A stretch of DNA of 64,000 bases from Streptomyces smaragdinus (GTDB lineage: Bacteria; Actinomycetota; Actinomycetes; Streptomycetales; Streptomycetaceae), in assembly GCF_009604385.1 (NCBI RefSeq), contig NZ_WEGJ01000004.1, positions 310,001 to 374,000 on the forward strand, written 5' to 3'. Shown piece after piece: positions 1 through 12,486 of the stretch. The position numbers and the translations under genes were made by a program. The stretch's first letter is position 1. The number at the start of each line of letters is the position of its first letter. Below the pieces are notes generated by a model, which was not told the DNA's origin, did no database searches, and saw only the letters and a list, made by a program, of their open reading frames with translations.

Positions 1-2700
<2,700 letters not shown>

Positions 2701-2708
<8 letters not shown>

Positions 2709-3849
2709 GCTGGCCCTCCATGAGCGAGACGAAGCGGTCGAACAGGTACGCGGCGTCGTGGGGACCCGCGGCCGCCTCCGGGTGGTACTGGACGCTGAAC
2801 GCCGGGCGGTCGAGCAGCCGCAGGCCCTCGACGACGTCGTCGTTCAGGCAGACGTGGGTGACCTCGGCACGCCCGTACGGGGTGTCGACGGGGCCGTCCA
2901 GCGGGGCGTCGACGGCGAAGCCGTGGTTGTGGGCGGTGACCTCGACCTTGCCCGTGGTGCGGTCCTGGACCGGCTGGTTGATGCCGCGGTGGCCGTACTT
3001 CAGCTTGTACGTGCCGAAGCCCAGCGCCCGCCCGAAGAGCTGGTTGCCGAAGCAGATGCCGAACAGCGGCGTGCCGCGCTCCAACACTCCCCTGATCACC
3101 GTGAGGTCGGCGGTGGCGGGGTCGCCGGGGCCGTTGGAGAGGAACACGCCGTCGGGGTCGACGGCGTACACCTGCTCGAGCGTGGCGTCGGCGGGCAGGA
3201 CGTGCACCTCGATGCCGCGCTCGGCCATCCGGTGCGGGGTCATGCCCTTGATGCCGAGGTCGAGGGCGGCGACGGTGAAGCGCGCTGTGCCGATGGGGAC
3301 GGCTTCGCCGTCGGGCCCGATCGCGGGGACGACGTACGGCTCGGTGGTGGCGACCTCGGCGGACAGGTCGGCGCCGGTCATCTCGGGGGCCCGCAGCACC
3401 CGGGCCAGCAGTGTCGCCTCCTCGGCCAGGGCCTCGCCGGAGAAGATGCCGACGCGCATCGCGCCGCGCTCGCGCAGATGGCGGGTGAGCGCCCGGGTGT
3501 CGATGCCGGAGATCCCGACGACGCCCTGGGTGCGCAGCTCCTCGTCCAGCGAGCGGCGGGCGCGCCAGTTGGAGGGGATCCGGGCGGGGTCGCGGACGAC
3601 GTAGCCGGCCACCCAGATGCGCTTCGACTCGGGGTCCTCGTCGTTGACGCCGGTGTTGCCGATGTGGGGGGCCGTCATCACGACGACCTGGCGGTGGTAC
3701 GACGGGTCGGTCAGGGTCTCCTGGTAGCCGGTCATGCCGGTGTTGAAGACCGCCTCGCCGAAGGTCTCCCCCTCGGCCCCGTAGGCACGGCCGCGGAACG
3801 TGCGGCCGTCCTCCAGGACGAGGACTGCCGGGGCCTTGCTGGTGGTCAT
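2701..3849 (-). CDS. carA: Carbamoyl-phosphate synthase small subunit (glutamine amidotransferase)
   Basis: CarA (382 aa) hydrolyses glutamine and channels ammonia to CarB. The N-terminal half shows the CPSase small-chain fold ([20 protein letters not shown]). The C-terminal class I amidotransferase has the nucleophile Cys in [11 protein letters not shown] and the catalytic His/Glu in QYHPEAAAG. The ATG at 3849 is preferred because it overlaps the stop of the upstream gene as ATGA; the reading frame stays open further upstream but overlaps other genes. It lies between the PH-like protein gene and carB in one transcript. Confidence 0.97.
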
Positions 3850-4418
3850 CGTGTGCCTTCCGTCGTCTTGTGCCGGTCGTTCAGGGCGGCGACCCAGTCG
3901 CCGTGCTCCGCCGCGTGGTCGGAGCGGAAGCCGGAGTCGTACTCCTTGCCGCCGTGCTCCCAGGTGATCACCAGCAGGCCGCCCTCGGTCAGGACCTTGC
4001 CGGCGATGCCCTTGTCGAGGCGGGCGCCGCGGATCTTCGAGGCGGGGACGAAGAAGTCCGTGGCCCCGGGGCGGACGACCGCCACGCCCTGCGCGGTGAG
4101 GGTCAGCTCCACGCGGGAGCGGGTGCCCAGGCCGTGGGCGACGACCCGGTCCAGCCAGTGGCCGGCGGTCGTGGTGCCGTGGTAGCGGCCGCTCATCGTG
4201 AGCAGCGGCTCCCCCGCAGCGGCGGGGATCTCGCGCAGCTCCGGCATCGCGGACTGCAGGGTGCCGCGCCACTTCCAGCCCTGGCGCATCAGCCAGTAGC
4301 ACAGGGCCACGAACAGCAGGAGCCCGACGACCCAGCCGATCCGCTCGCCCAGATGCGTCACCGGCTGCGACTCGCGCGCCTCGGCCAGCAGCAGATAGGG
4401 GTACGTCACGGTCGTCAC
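3846..4418 (-). CDS. PH-domain-like membrane protein of the pyrimidine operon, function unknown
   Basis: This 190-residue protein has one predicted membrane helix near residues 28-45 ([17 protein letters not shown]) and a soluble C-terminal domain resembling the bacterial PH-like fold ([19 protein letters not shown] ... [15 protein letters not shown]). The GTG start overlaps the pyrC stop as GTGA, and its TGA overlaps the carA ATG, so it is embedded in the operon and likely translated in step with it. A membrane protein also sits between pyrC and carA in mycobacteria, from memory. No catalytic motif is visible. A role in placing or regulating pyrimidine enzymes at the membrane is only a guess. 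Confidence 0.9.
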   Translation of the reverse strand: MTTVTYPYLLLAEARESQPVTHLGERIGWVVGLLLFVALCYWLMRQGWKWRGTLQSAMPELREIPAAAGEPLLTMSGRYHGTTTAGHWLDRVVAHGLGTRSRVELTLTAQGVAVVRPGATDFFVPASKIRGARLDKGIAGKVLTEGGLLVITWEHGGKEYDSGFRSDHAAEHGDWVAALNDRHKTTEGTR

Positions 4419-5704
4419 GCCAGCTCACCGTCCACGACCGTCGCCCGGCCCCGCAGGAACGTGTGGGTGACCCGGCCCGGCAGCTCCCGGCCCCGGTAGG
4501 GGCTGTTGCGGCTGCGGGACGCGAAGTCCGCGGGGTCGACCGGGGCGCGGTGGGCGGGGTCGAGCAGCGTGAGGTTCGCGGGCTCACCGGCGGCGATCGG
4601 ACGGCCGTGGCCGCCGAGCCGGCCGATGACCGCGGGGCGCCAGGACATCCGGTCGGCGACGCCGGCCCAGTCGAGCAGCCCGGTGTCGACCATCGTGTGC
4701 TGGACGACGGACAGCGCGGTCTCCAGGCCGACCATGCCCATGGCGGCGGCGGCCCACTCGCAGTCCTTGTCCTCGTGCGGGTGCGGTGCGTGGTCGGTGG
4801 CCACACAGTCGATGGTGCCGTCCGCGAGGGCCTCGCGCAGCGCCAGCACGTCCGTCTCGGTGCGCAGCGGCGGGTTCACCTTGTAGACCGGGTCGTAGCT
4901 GCGTACGAGCTCGTCGGTGAGCAGCAGATGGTGCGGGGTGACCTCGGCCGTGACGTTCCAGCCCTTGGACTTCGCCCAGCGGACGATCTCCACCGAGCCG
5001 GCGGTCGACAGATGGCAGATGTGCACCCGGGAGCCGACGTGCGCGGCGAGCAGCACGTCGCGGGCGATGACCGACTCCTCGGCGACGGCGGGCCAGCCGC
5101 CCAGGCCCAGCTCGGCGGAGACGACGCCCTCGTTCATCTGGGCGCCCTCGGTCAGCCGGGGCTCCTGGGCGTGCTGGGCGATGACGCCGTCAAAGGCCTT
5201 CACGTACTCCAGCGCCCGGCGCATCATCACCGCGTCGTCGACGCAGATGCCGTCGTCGGAGAAGACCATCACCCCGGCGGCCGACTCGTGCATGGCGCCG
5301 AGCTCGGCGAGCTGCTTGCCCTCCAGCCCGACGGTGACCGCGCCGACGGGCTGCACGTCGCAGTAGCCGGACTCCCGGCCCAGCCGCCAGACCTGCTCGA
5401 CGACACCGGCGGTGTCGGCGACGGGAAAGGTGTTGGCCATGGCGTGCACGGCGGTGTAGCCGCCCCGGGCGGCGGCACGGGTGCCGGTCAGCACCGTCTC
5501 GGAGTCCTCGCGCCCGGGCTCGCGCAGATGGGTGTGCAGGTCGACGAGCCCGGGCAGCAGGATCAGCCCCGCGGCCTCCACGACGGCCGCGCCGTCCGGC
5601 ACCGGCAGGTCCGCGCCCACGGCCTCCACGTACTCGCCGTCGACCAGCACGTCCTGCGGCTCACCGCCCAGCACCTGCGCGCCTCTGATCAGGATCTTGC
5701 TCAT
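4415..5704 (-). CDS. pyrC: Dihydroorotase
   Basis: This 429-aa enzyme cyclises carbamoyl aspartate to dihydroorotate, the third step of pyrimidine synthesis. It is a class I amidohydrolase. The metal-binding motif is [10 protein letters not shown] near residue 60, with later ligands in [21 protein letters not shown] and the catalytic Asp in CVATDHAPH. The ATG at 5704 is two bases from the pyrB stop, so translation is probably coupled. The gene ends with a GTGA overlap into the PH-like gene. Confidence 0.97.
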   Translation of the reverse strand: MSKILIRGAQVLGGEPQDVLVDGEYVEAVGADLPVPDGAAVVEAAGLILLPGLVDLHTHLREPGREDSETVLTGTRAAARGGYTAVHAMANTFPVADTAGVVEQVWRLGRESGYCDVQPVGAVTVGLEGKQLAELGAMHESAAGVMVFSDDGICVDDAVMMRRALEYVKAFDGVIAQHAQEPRLTEGAQMNEGVVSAELGLGGWPAVAEESVIARDVLLAAHVGSRVHICHLSTAGSVEIVRWAKSKGWNVTAEVTPHHLLLTDELVRSYDPVYKVNPPLRTETDVLALREALADGTIDCVATDHAPHPHEDKDCEWAAAAMGMVGLETALSVVQHTMVDTGLLDWAGVADRMSWRPAVIGRLGGHGRPIAAGEPANLTLLDPAHRAPVDPADFASRSRNSPYRGRELPGRVTHTFLRGRATVVDGELA

Positions 5705-5706
5705 CA

Positions 5707-6732
<1,026 letters not shown>

Positions 6733-6824
6733 CTGCGTGCGTACTCCAGTTTCGCGGCTTATGACTGTTTACGGGCGGGCATGCCGGGGCGCCGGACTCC
6801 CGACGGGGGGATCCGGCGCAGGGG

Positions 6825-7406
6825 CTACTGCTCGCCTGCCGGGGTGGTCGCCTTGTCGCCGAGCAGCACGGCGTCGCGGCCGTCCTCCTCGGTGAGCTGG
6901 ACCTTGACCGTCTCCCGCAGGGAGGTGGGCAGGTTCTTGCCGACGTAGTCGGCGCGGATCGGCAGTTCGCGGTGGCCGCGGTCGACGAGGACGGCGAGCT
7001 GGACGGCGCGCGGCCGGCCGATGTCGTTCAGCGCGTCGAGGGCGGCGCGGATCGTCCGGCCGGAGAAGAGCACGTCGTCGACCAGGACGACGAGGCGGCC
7101 GTCGATGCCGTCCGCGGGGATGTCCGTGGGGCCCAGCGCGCGGGCGGGGCCCATGCGCAGGTCGTCGCGGTACATCGTGATGTCGAGGGAGCCGACGGGC
7201 TGCTTGCGGCCGGTGATGTCCCGGAGCTTGCCGGACAGCCGCCGGGCGAGGTGGACGCCGCGGGTCGGGATGCCGAGGAGCACCACGTCGTCGGCGCCCC
7301 TGGCGCGTTCGACGATCTCGTGGGCGATGCGGGTGAGCACCCGCTGGATGTCGGGCGCCTCCAGGACGGGCCTGGGGGCGGAGCCGGCGGTGTTACTGGT
7401 GTCCAT
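6825..7406 (-). CDS. pyrR: Bifunctional pyr operon regulator / uracil phosphoribosyltransferase
   Basis: PyrR (193 aa) binds UMP/UTP and pyr mRNA to repress the operon, and has a secondary uracil phosphoribosyltransferase activity. The PRPP-binding loop is [14 protein letters not shown] near residue 112, and the RNA-facing core reads [12 protein letters not shown]. The ATG at 7406 follows a near-perfect Shine-Dalgarno (AAGGAGGTCC, 7414-7423). That site lies directly beside the PyrR-binding hairpin described below. It is the first gene of the pyrR-B-C-carA-B transcript. Confidence 0.96.
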   Translation of the reverse strand: MDTSNTAGSAPRPVLEAPDIQRVLTRIAHEIVERARGADDVVLLGIPTRGVHLARRLSGKLRDITGRKQPVGSLDITMYRDDLRMGPARALGPTDIPADGIDGRLVVLVDDVLFSGRTIRAALDALNDIGRPRAVQLAVLVDRGHRELPIRADYVGKNLPTSLRETVKVQLTEEDGRDAVLLGDKATTPAGEQ

Positions 7407-7413
7407 ACGTCAA

Positions 7414-7442
7414 GGACCTCCTTCCCAGCCTCACGGGACTGG
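7414..7442 (-). promoter_or_regulatory. PyrR-binding RNA hairpin and pyrR ribosome-binding site
   Basis: On the minus strand, 7440-7427 reads AGTCCCGTGAGGCT. This fits every position of the PyrR-binding consensus ARUCCNGNGAGGYU known from Bacillus. CCAG (7442-7439) and CTGG (7428-7425) close the stem. The pyrR Shine-Dalgarno AAGGAGGTCC begins two bases later. No attenuator terminator is visible between hairpin and start codon. The inferred control is therefore translational: PyrR-UMP bound to the hairpin would block ribosome access to pyrR, as proposed for mycobacteria. Confidence 0.85.
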
Positions 7443-7564
7443 TGTTAAAGGACGTCTGGGTCCCTCATACGGTAGCAGCGCCCCCGACCGCCCCGCGAAC
7501 CGGCCCCCCGCAGGTCAGCGCGCCGGTGGCGGTGCACGAGTGGCGGCAGGAGACAATCTTCCGC

Positions 7565-7594
7565 TTGACGGCGGGACATTACGCTGCGTAACCT
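7565..7594 (+). promoter_or_regulatory. Probable bldD promoter
   Basis: TTGACG (7565-7570) and TAACCT (7589-7594) are separated by 18 bp, matching the vegetative HrdB-type pattern. Transcription would start near 7601, inside the BldD box described next, about 60 bases before the bldD ATG. Confidence 0.7.
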
Positions 7595-7597
7595 CAC

Positions 7598-7615
7598 AGT
7601 GAGTTACTGAGTCAC
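7598..7615 (+). promoter_or_regulatory. BldD box (autoregulatory operator)
   Basis: AGTGA (7598-7602) and GTCAC (7611-7615) form the inverted half-sites of the BldD consensus AGTGA-N-TCACC. The preceding CTCAC next to AGTGA (7593-7602) makes a second overlapping inverted repeat. The operator covers the expected transcription start of bldD. BldD is known to repress its own gene in S. coelicolor at such a site. Confidence 0.75.
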
Positions 7616-7661
7616 GCGCGGCTCATCCGCCGCCAGGTTGATACAGCGTCCGGGGAGTTTT

Positions 7662-8162
7662 ATGTCCAGCGAATACGCTAAACAGCTCGGGGCCAAGCTC
7701 CGGGCGATCCGCACGCAGCAGGGTCTCTCCCTCCACGGCGTGGAGGAGAAGTCGCAGGGCCGCTGGAAGGCGGTCGTGGTCGGTTCGTACGAGCGTGGGG
7801 ACCGCGCGGTGACCGTGCAGCGGCTGGCCGAGCTCGCGGACTTCTACGGTGTCCCGGTGCAGGAGCTGCTGCCGGGGACCCAGCCCGGCGGTGCGGCCGA
7901 GCCGCCGCCGAAGCTGGTCCTGGACCTCGAGCGCCTCGCGCACATTCCGGCGGAGAAGGCGGGGCCGCTGCAGCGGTACGCCGCGACGATCCAGTCCCAG
8001 CGCGGGGACTACAACGGCAAGGTGCTGTCGATCCGCCAGGACGACCTGCGCACCCTCGCCGTCATCTACGACCAGTCGCCCTCGGTCCTCACCGAGCAGC
8101 TGATCGGCTGGGGCGTCCTGGACGCCGACGCGCGGCGCGCGGTGCACACCGAGGACGTGTAG
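7662..8162 (+). CDS. bldD: Developmental master regulator BldD
   Basis: BldD (166 aa) is the c-di-GMP-dependent repressor of sporulation genes during vegetative growth. The N-terminal XRE-type helix-turn-helix spans about residues 8-70 (LRAIRTQQGLSLHGVEEKS). The C-terminal domain holds the bipartite c-di-GMP signature RGD (114-116), eight residues, then RQDD (125-128), with every key residue intact. The ATG at 7662 follows GGGGAG (7652-7657). An earlier in-frame ATG would add eight residues and lacks an equivalent site. Only the last few residues depart from the S. coelicolor protein as I recall it. Confidence 0.98.
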   Translation: MSSEYAKQLGAKLRAIRTQQGLSLHGVEEKSQGRWKAVVVGSYERGDRAVTVQRLAELADFYGVPVQELLPGTQPGGAAEPPPKLVLDLERLAHIPAEKAGPLQRYAATIQSQRGDYNGKVLSIRQDDLRTLAVIYDQSPSVLTEQLIGWGVLDADARRAVHTEDV

Positions 8163-8200
8163 CGCCGGTCCGCAGAAACGTCACGGCGGTTGCCGTACGG

Positions 8201-8252
8201 CGAACGGGCGGTGCCGCCCCCGACTCGGGTCGGGGGCGGCACCGCCCGTTCG
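8201..8252. terminator. Bidirectional terminator between bldD and nusB
   Basis: A perfect 24-bp inverted repeat (8201-8224 and 8229-8252) encloses the four-base loop TCGG. It sits between convergent bldD and nusB and can serve both strands. There is no T-run, as is usual in Streptomyces. Confidence 0.9.
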
Positions 8253-8274
8253 TGTTCCGGGATCCTCCGGCCGG

Positions 8275-8709
8275 TTACTCGCCCTCGCGGCGGAGCTGGG
8301 GTTTGAGGTCCTTGAGCCTGCCGAGCAGGCCGTTGACGAAGGCCGGCGAGTCGTCCGTGGAGAACTCCTTCGCCAGCTGGACGGCCTCGTCGATCACGAC
8401 CGCGTCCGGCGTCTCGTCCTCCCAGAGGAGTTCGTACGCGCCCAGGCGCAGGATGTTGCGGTCGACGACCGGCATCCGGTCCAGCGTCCACCCGACGGCG
8501 TACTGCCCGATGAGCTCGTCGATCCGGCGGGCGCGCGGGCTGTAGCCCTCGACCAGCAGCATCGTGTACTCGCTCACCGGCGGCTGCCGGGTGTCGCTGT
8601 GGGAGTGCCGGATCCAGTCCGCAAGCACCGTCTCCACGGACGCACCTCGCTGGTCCGCCTCGAAGAGGATCTGGAAGGCGCGCTTGCGGGCCTTGTTGCG
8701 GGCAGCCAC
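8275..8709 (-). CDS. nusB: Transcription antitermination factor NusB
   Basis: NusB (144 aa) binds boxA RNA with ribosomal protein S10 in rRNA antitermination complexes. The all-helical NusB fold is recognisable from the Arg-rich N-terminus (ARNKARKRAFQILFEAD), VVDRNILRLGAYELLW and the C-terminal helix DEAVQLAKEFSTDDSPAFVN. The GTG at 8709 lies two bases after the efp stop, indicating an efp-nusB transcript. Confidence 0.96.
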   Translation of the reverse strand: MAARNKARKRAFQILFEADQRGASVETVLADWIRHSHSDTRQPPVSEYTMLLVEGYSPRARRIDELIGQYAVGWTLDRMPVVDRNILRLGAYELLWEDETPDAVVIDEAVQLAKEFSTDDSPAFVNGLLGRLKDLKPQLRREGE

Positions 8710-8711
8710 GG

Positions 8712-9278
8712 TTAGCTGTTCACCCGGCCGAGGTAGTCACCGGAACGGGTGTCGACCTTGATCTTCTCGCCGGTCGTGATGAAGAGCGGCACCTGGATCT
8801 GGTAGCCGGTCTCCAGCGTGGCCGGCTTGGTGCCGCCGGTGGAGCGGTCGCCCTGCAGACCGGGCTCGGTCTCGGCGATCACCAGCTCGACGGCGGCCGG
8901 GAGCTCGACGTAGAGCGGGTTTCCCTCGTGCATGGCGACGACGGTGTCGAAGCCCTCGAGGAGGTAGTTGGCGGTATCGCCCACGGTCTCGGGGGAGATG
9001 TAGATCTGGTCGTACGTCTCCATGTCCATGAAGACGTAGGACTCGCCGTCCTTGTACGAGAACTGCATGCCCCGCTTGTCGACATTGGCCGTCTCGACCT
9101 TGGTGCCGGCGTTGAACGTCTTGTCGACGGTCTTGCCGGAGAGCACGTTCTTCAGCTTCGTACGGACAAAGGCGGGGCCTTTGCCGGGCTTGACGTGCTG
9201 GAACTCGACTACGGACCAGAGCTGGCCCCCGTCGAGCTTGAGCACCATGCCGTTCTTGAGGTCGTTCGTGGTGGCCAC
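8712..9278 (-). CDS. efp: Translation elongation factor P
   Basis: EF-P (188 aa) relieves ribosome stalling at polyproline stretches. The three-domain fold has full length. The tip loop near residues 30-35 reads KPGKGP, the palindromic PGKGP form that actinobacterial EF-P uses without lysine modification (family knowledge). No epmA/epmB-type modification gene is nearby. The next upstream gene encodes an Xaa-Pro-peptidase-like protein, an arrangement common in bacteria. The ATG start at 9278 begins [10 protein letters not shown]. Confidence 0.97.
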   Translation of the reverse strand: MATTNDLKNGMVLKLDGGQLWSVVEFQHVKPGKGPAFVRTKLKNVLSGKTVDKTFNAGTKVETANVDKRGMQFSYKDGESYVFMDMETYDQIYISPETVGDTANYLLEGFDTVVAMHEGNPLYVELPAAVELVIAETEPGLQGDRSTGGTKPATLETGYQIQVPLFITTGEKIKVDTRSGDYLGRVNS

Positions 9279-9331
9279 GGTCGCGGAATCTCCTGGACTG
9301 CCTTCGGACGACCGAGGAGCGGACGGGCCCG

Positions 9332-10435
9332 TCAGAGCGCGAGCAGTTCCTTGGTCGTGATGGTGAGTAGCTCTGGACCGCCGTCCGCCGCGGGGCGGAC
9401 GACGAGCGTGTCATCGATCCGGACTCCGCCCCGGCCCGGGAGATGGACCCCCGGTTCGACGGTGACCGGCACACAAGCGTCCAGTTTACCCATGGAGGCC
9501 GGTGCCAGTTTCGGGTCCTCGTCGATTTCGAGGCCCACGCCGTGTCCCGTCCACGGCCCGAGGCCCTCGCCGTGGCCCGCCGCGTCCAGCACCTGGCGGG
9601 CGGCGCGGTCGACGTCGCGGTACTCGGCGCCGGGCACCAGCGCCTCGCGGCCGGCCCGCTGGGCGGCGAAGACCAGGTCGTACAGCTCGATCTGCCAGGT
9701 CTCGGGGGCGGAGCCGATGACGAAGGTGCGGCCGATCTCGCAGCGGTAGCCGTGGTAGCGGGCGCCCAGGCCCACGCTGAGGAAGTCGCCCTCCTCGACA
9801 CGCCGGTCGGTCGGGACGTGGCCGGCCCTCCCGGAGTGCGGGCCGGTGCCGACGGAGGTGGCGAACGCGGGGCCCTCGGCGCCGTGGTCGACGAGGCGGC
9901 GTTCGAGCTCGAGGGCGAGATGGCGTTCGGTGCGGCCGACGAGGATGGACTCCAGGAGTTCGCCCAGGGCCTGGTCGGCGATCTCGGCGGCGACGCGCAG
10001 GGACGCGATCTCGTCGTCGTCCTTGATCAGGCGCTGCTGTTCCACGGCGCGGCCCAGGTCCGTCAGCCGCAGGCCGGGGGCGACGGAGTACAGCGCGCGG
10101 TGGCGGGCGACGGTCAGGTGGTGCTCCTCGACGGCCAGCGCGCCCGCGCCGGCCTCCCGGGCCAGGTCGGCGGCGGCGACGGCGGGATCGCCGTCCGGGG
10201 CGCCGAGGGCGTGCACGCGGACGCCGTCGATCTGCGGGGCCTGGTCGTCCGCCGGGGGGAGGTCGCCGGGGCGGATGAGGAGGTCGTCGGCGGGGCCCAG
10301 GAGGAGGACGGCGCCGGTGGGGGCGCAGCCGGTGAGGTAGTGGATGTTCGCGGGCCGCGAGACGAGGGCGGCGTCGCTTCCGGCCCCCGCGCAGTGGGCC
10401 CGCAGGCGGGTGCGGCGGTCTGCGTGGTCGGGCAT
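9332..10435 (-). CDS. M24 (Xaa-Pro peptidase/creatinase) family protein with altered metal ligands
   Basis: This 367-aa protein has the creatinase-type N-domain and a C-terminal pita-bread M24 fold ([45 protein letters not shown]). Against canonical aminopeptidase P the first metal Asp is Gly (FLSVGLG for FLxIDxG). The second Asp is Glu (CEIGRT for SDxTRT), the HE His is Asp (EIDEDP), and the last Glu is Asp (RIDDT for RIEDT). The His of GHGVGLE and the Glu of TVEPG remain. Dinuclear metal catalysis is therefore doubtful, and the protein may bind proline peptides or carry a different activity. The ATG at 10435 is the best start, but the ribosome-binding site is weak. Confidence 0.85.
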   Translation of the reverse strand: MPDHADRRTRLRAHCAGAGSDAALVSRPANIHYLTGCAPTGAVLLLGPADDLLIRPGDLPPADDQAPQIDGVRVHALGAPDGDPAVAAADLAREAGAGALAVEEHHLTVARHRALYSVAPGLRLTDLGRAVEQQRLIKDDDEIASLRVAAEIADQALGELLESILVGRTERHLALELERRLVDHGAEGPAFATSVGTGPHSGRAGHVPTDRRVEEGDFLSVGLGARYHGYRCEIGRTFVIGSAPETWQIELYDLVFAAQRAGREALVPGAEYRDVDRAARQVLDAAGHGEGLGPWTGHGVGLEIDEDPKLAPASMGKLDACVPVTVEPGVHLPGRGGVRIDDTLVVRPAADGGPELLTITTKELLAL

Positions 10436-10506
10436 ATGGGGAGCGTATGCCCGGCTTGTGGGGGTTCGCTTCCTGGGGGCGTCTGTCCGGGGGTGCGGTT
10501 TGCGCC

Positions 10507-10557
10507 GGCTGGCGCGCATCGGGCTTCGCCCTCTGTCCTCAAACGCCGGACGGGCTG
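10507..10557 (+). repeat. Dispersed intergenic repeat, copy A
   Basis: The stretch runs from GGCTGGCGCGC to the core CCTCAAACGCCGGACGGGCT. Related sequence occurs at 41945-41985 in the same orientation and, inverted, at 52551-52590. Such CCGGCGTTTGAGG elements are scattered between genes in many Streptomyces genomes (general knowledge). The remaining 10436-10594 interval shows nothing else clear. Confidence 0.75.
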
Positions 10558-10594
10558 TAAACCCTGTCGGCACGGGAGCCGGCGCCGCGGGGGG

Positions 10595-11305
10595 CTACCA
10601 GGACGGAGGATGGGTCAGGGCCCTGGTGACCACGTCGTCCAGCATGCGGGCCGTCGTCGCCACGTCGTAGTGCGTGTTGTCCAGGATCGGGAGGCCCGAG
10701 CTGTACCAGCCCGCCATCCGGCCGTGGATGCGGGCCACCTCCTCGTCCGCCAGGCGGCGGGTGCCGTGGCGCATGGCGTTGCGGGCCAGGACCGCCTCCA
10801 GGCCCGGGAGGAGGATCACCGGGAGCAGGCCGGGGCCCACGTGGCGTTTCCAGCCGCCCAGGCCCACCACCGGGCGGTCGGGGAAGACCGCGTCGTCGAG
10901 GATGCAGGAGATGCCGTTCGCCAGATAGTTGCGGGCGGCGAAGCCGCAGGTGCGGCGGGCCAGGCGGTACTGGGCCTCCGACTGGTCGGTCCAGCCGGCC
11001 CGGGGGTCGGCGAATCCGGCGCGGACGAATTCGCGTACATCGTCCAGGGAGATATGGGCGGTCGGCCCCCGGCGGGTGTCCGCCCAGTAGCGGGCGACGC
11101 TCGTCTTGCCGGCCCCCGCGGGGCCGATGAGCAGCACCGCGACCGTCGGCGGGGGCGCGCCGTGCGGCGGGGGCATCGGCGGCGGCGCGGGAAGCGGCAC
11201 CAGCCCGCCGGCGGGCAGCCGCAGCGCGCCCGTCGTCTCGGCGGCGCTCTCCGGCGCCAGGTGCGTCCCACGGGGCGGTGTCGGAGCCCCCACTGCGTGC
11301 TGCAT
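10595..11305 (-). CDS. AAA-type P-loop ATPase, predicted small-molecule or RNA kinase
   Basis: This 236-aa protein begins with a Pro-rich tail of about 55 residues, followed by a Walker A loop GPAGAGKTS near residue 61 and a zeta-toxin/polynucleotide-kinase-like core (ISLDDVREFVRAGFADP, then ARRTCGFAARNYLANGISC). Such single-domain kinases phosphorylate varied small molecules or nucleic acids, and the substrate is not evident. It is monocistronic between the M24 gene and the GlxA-type regulator, outside the conserved synteny I recall. The ATG at 11305 was chosen from the reading frame. Confidence 0.8.
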   Translation of the reverse strand: MQHAVGAPTPPRGTHLAPESAAETTGALRLPAGGLVPLPAPPPMPPPHGAPPPTVAVLLIGPAGAGKTSVARYWADTRRGPTAHISLDDVREFVRAGFADPRAGWTDQSEAQYRLARRTCGFAARNYLANGISCILDDAVFPDRPVVGLGGWKRHVGPGLLPVILLPGLEAVLARNAMRHGTRRLADEEVARIHGRMAGWYSSGLPILDNTHYDVATTARMLDDVVTRALTHPPSW

Positions 11306-11464
11306 CCGGTGTAACTCCGTCTCGTGCCTTCACTCGGGTTCGCGCTGCGGTGCTCTGTAGGACGCCCCCAGGGGGTCATCCGCCTGGCACCGTACCCGTA
11401 CTCACCGTCGGATGGGGAACGAACCACCGTGGCCGACGGTGCCCCCGGGTGGTCGTGCGCCGTG

Positions 11465-12415
11465 TCACCCGGGCACGGGCCCGCGGAAGGTACGGCGGTA
11501 CGCGGCCGGTGTGGTGTGCATCGCGCGGTGGAAGTGGCGGCGCAGATTGAGCGCCGAGTGCAGTCCGACGCGGGCGGCGACGGCCTCGACGGGGAGGTCG
11601 GTCTCCTCCAGCAGCGCCCGGGCGGCCGCCACCCGCCGGTCGAGCAGCCAGCGGCCGGGGCTGAGGCCGAGCTGCTCGGTGAACCGGCGGGCGAGGGTAC
11701 GGGGCGACAGCCCGGCGCGGGCGGCGAGTTCCTCCACGGACAGGGGCTCGGCGAGGCGTTCCGCCGCCCAGTCCAGCAGCGGCGCCAGCGAATCCGACGG
11801 GCCGGTGGGCGCGGGCTCCGGCTCCGCGTACTGCAGCTGGCAGCCCTCCCGGTGCGGCGGCATCACCAGGGCCCGGGCCACGCGGGCGGCGTAGGCGGCG
11901 CCCCGGTCGGCCCGTACCAGATGGAGGCACAGGTCCAGGCCCGCACCCGCGCCCGCGCTGGTGGCCACGTCGCCGTGGTCGATGTACAGCCGCCCCGCGT
12001 CCACCGTGACGCGCGGCGCGTACGCGGCGAGCCGGGACGCCAGCCGCCAGTGCGTCGTCGCGGCGCGCCCGTCGAGCAGCCCGGCCTCGGCGAGGAGGAA
12101 GGCGCCGGAGCAGATGGCGGCGATCCGGGCGCCCCGCGCGTGCGCCGCCCGCAGCGCGTCCAGGACGGCCGGCGACGTGGCCTCCTCGGTCAGCGGTTTG
12201 CCCGGTACGACGACGGTGTCGGCGCCGCGCAGGGCCGCGAGGCCGTGGCGCACCCGCATCTCGTAGCCGGCGTCGGTGGCCACCGCGCCGCGGCGCTCCG
12301 CGCAGACGGTGAAGTCGTACGCGTCCCGGTCGCCGAAGACCCGGGCCGCGCAGCCCAGTTCGAAGGGGGACTGCGGCGGCAGGGAGAGGGCGACGACACG
12401 GTGGACGGCGGTCAT
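11465..12415 (-). CDS. GlxA-family transcriptional regulator (DJ-1/PfpI plus AraC domains)
   Basis: This is a 316-aa two-domain regulator. Residues 5-175 form a DJ-1/PfpI-like class I amidotransferase fold with the elbow AAICSGAFLLAEAGLLDGR. The C-terminal 100 residues carry two AraC-type helix-turn-helix units (VEELAARAGLSPRTLARRF and VEAVAARVGLHSALNLRRHF). GlxA-type regulators control catabolic or stress genes by binding a small ligand. It diverges from the cupin gene across a 71-base gap, so a shared operator is likely. Confidence 0.9.
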   Translation of the reverse strand: MTAVHRVVALSLPPQSPFELGCAARVFGDRDAYDFTVCAERRGAVATDAGYEMRVRHGLAALRGADTVVVPGKPLTEEATSPAVLDALRAAHARGARIAAICSGAFLLAEAGLLDGRAATTHWRLASRLAAYAPRVTVDAGRLYIDHGDVATSAGAGAGLDLCLHLVRADRGAAYAARVARALVMPPHREGCQLQYAEPEPAPTGPSDSLAPLLDWAAERLAEPLSVEELAARAGLSPRTLARRFTEQLGLSPGRWLLDRRVAAARALLEETDLPVEAVAARVGLHSALNLRRHFHRAMHTTPAAYRRTFRGPVPG

Positions 12416-12486
12416 GGCAGGAAAGTACCCGTGGGAGTCTTTCTTGTCACTGGGCAGCCGCGCACCGCCCGCGCAGGCTGGGGAAC

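Noticed and set aside
6733..6824. Possible attenuator between pyrR and pyrB
   Set aside because: Only weak G/C pairing is present, with no convincing terminator/antiterminator pair and no second PyrR motif.
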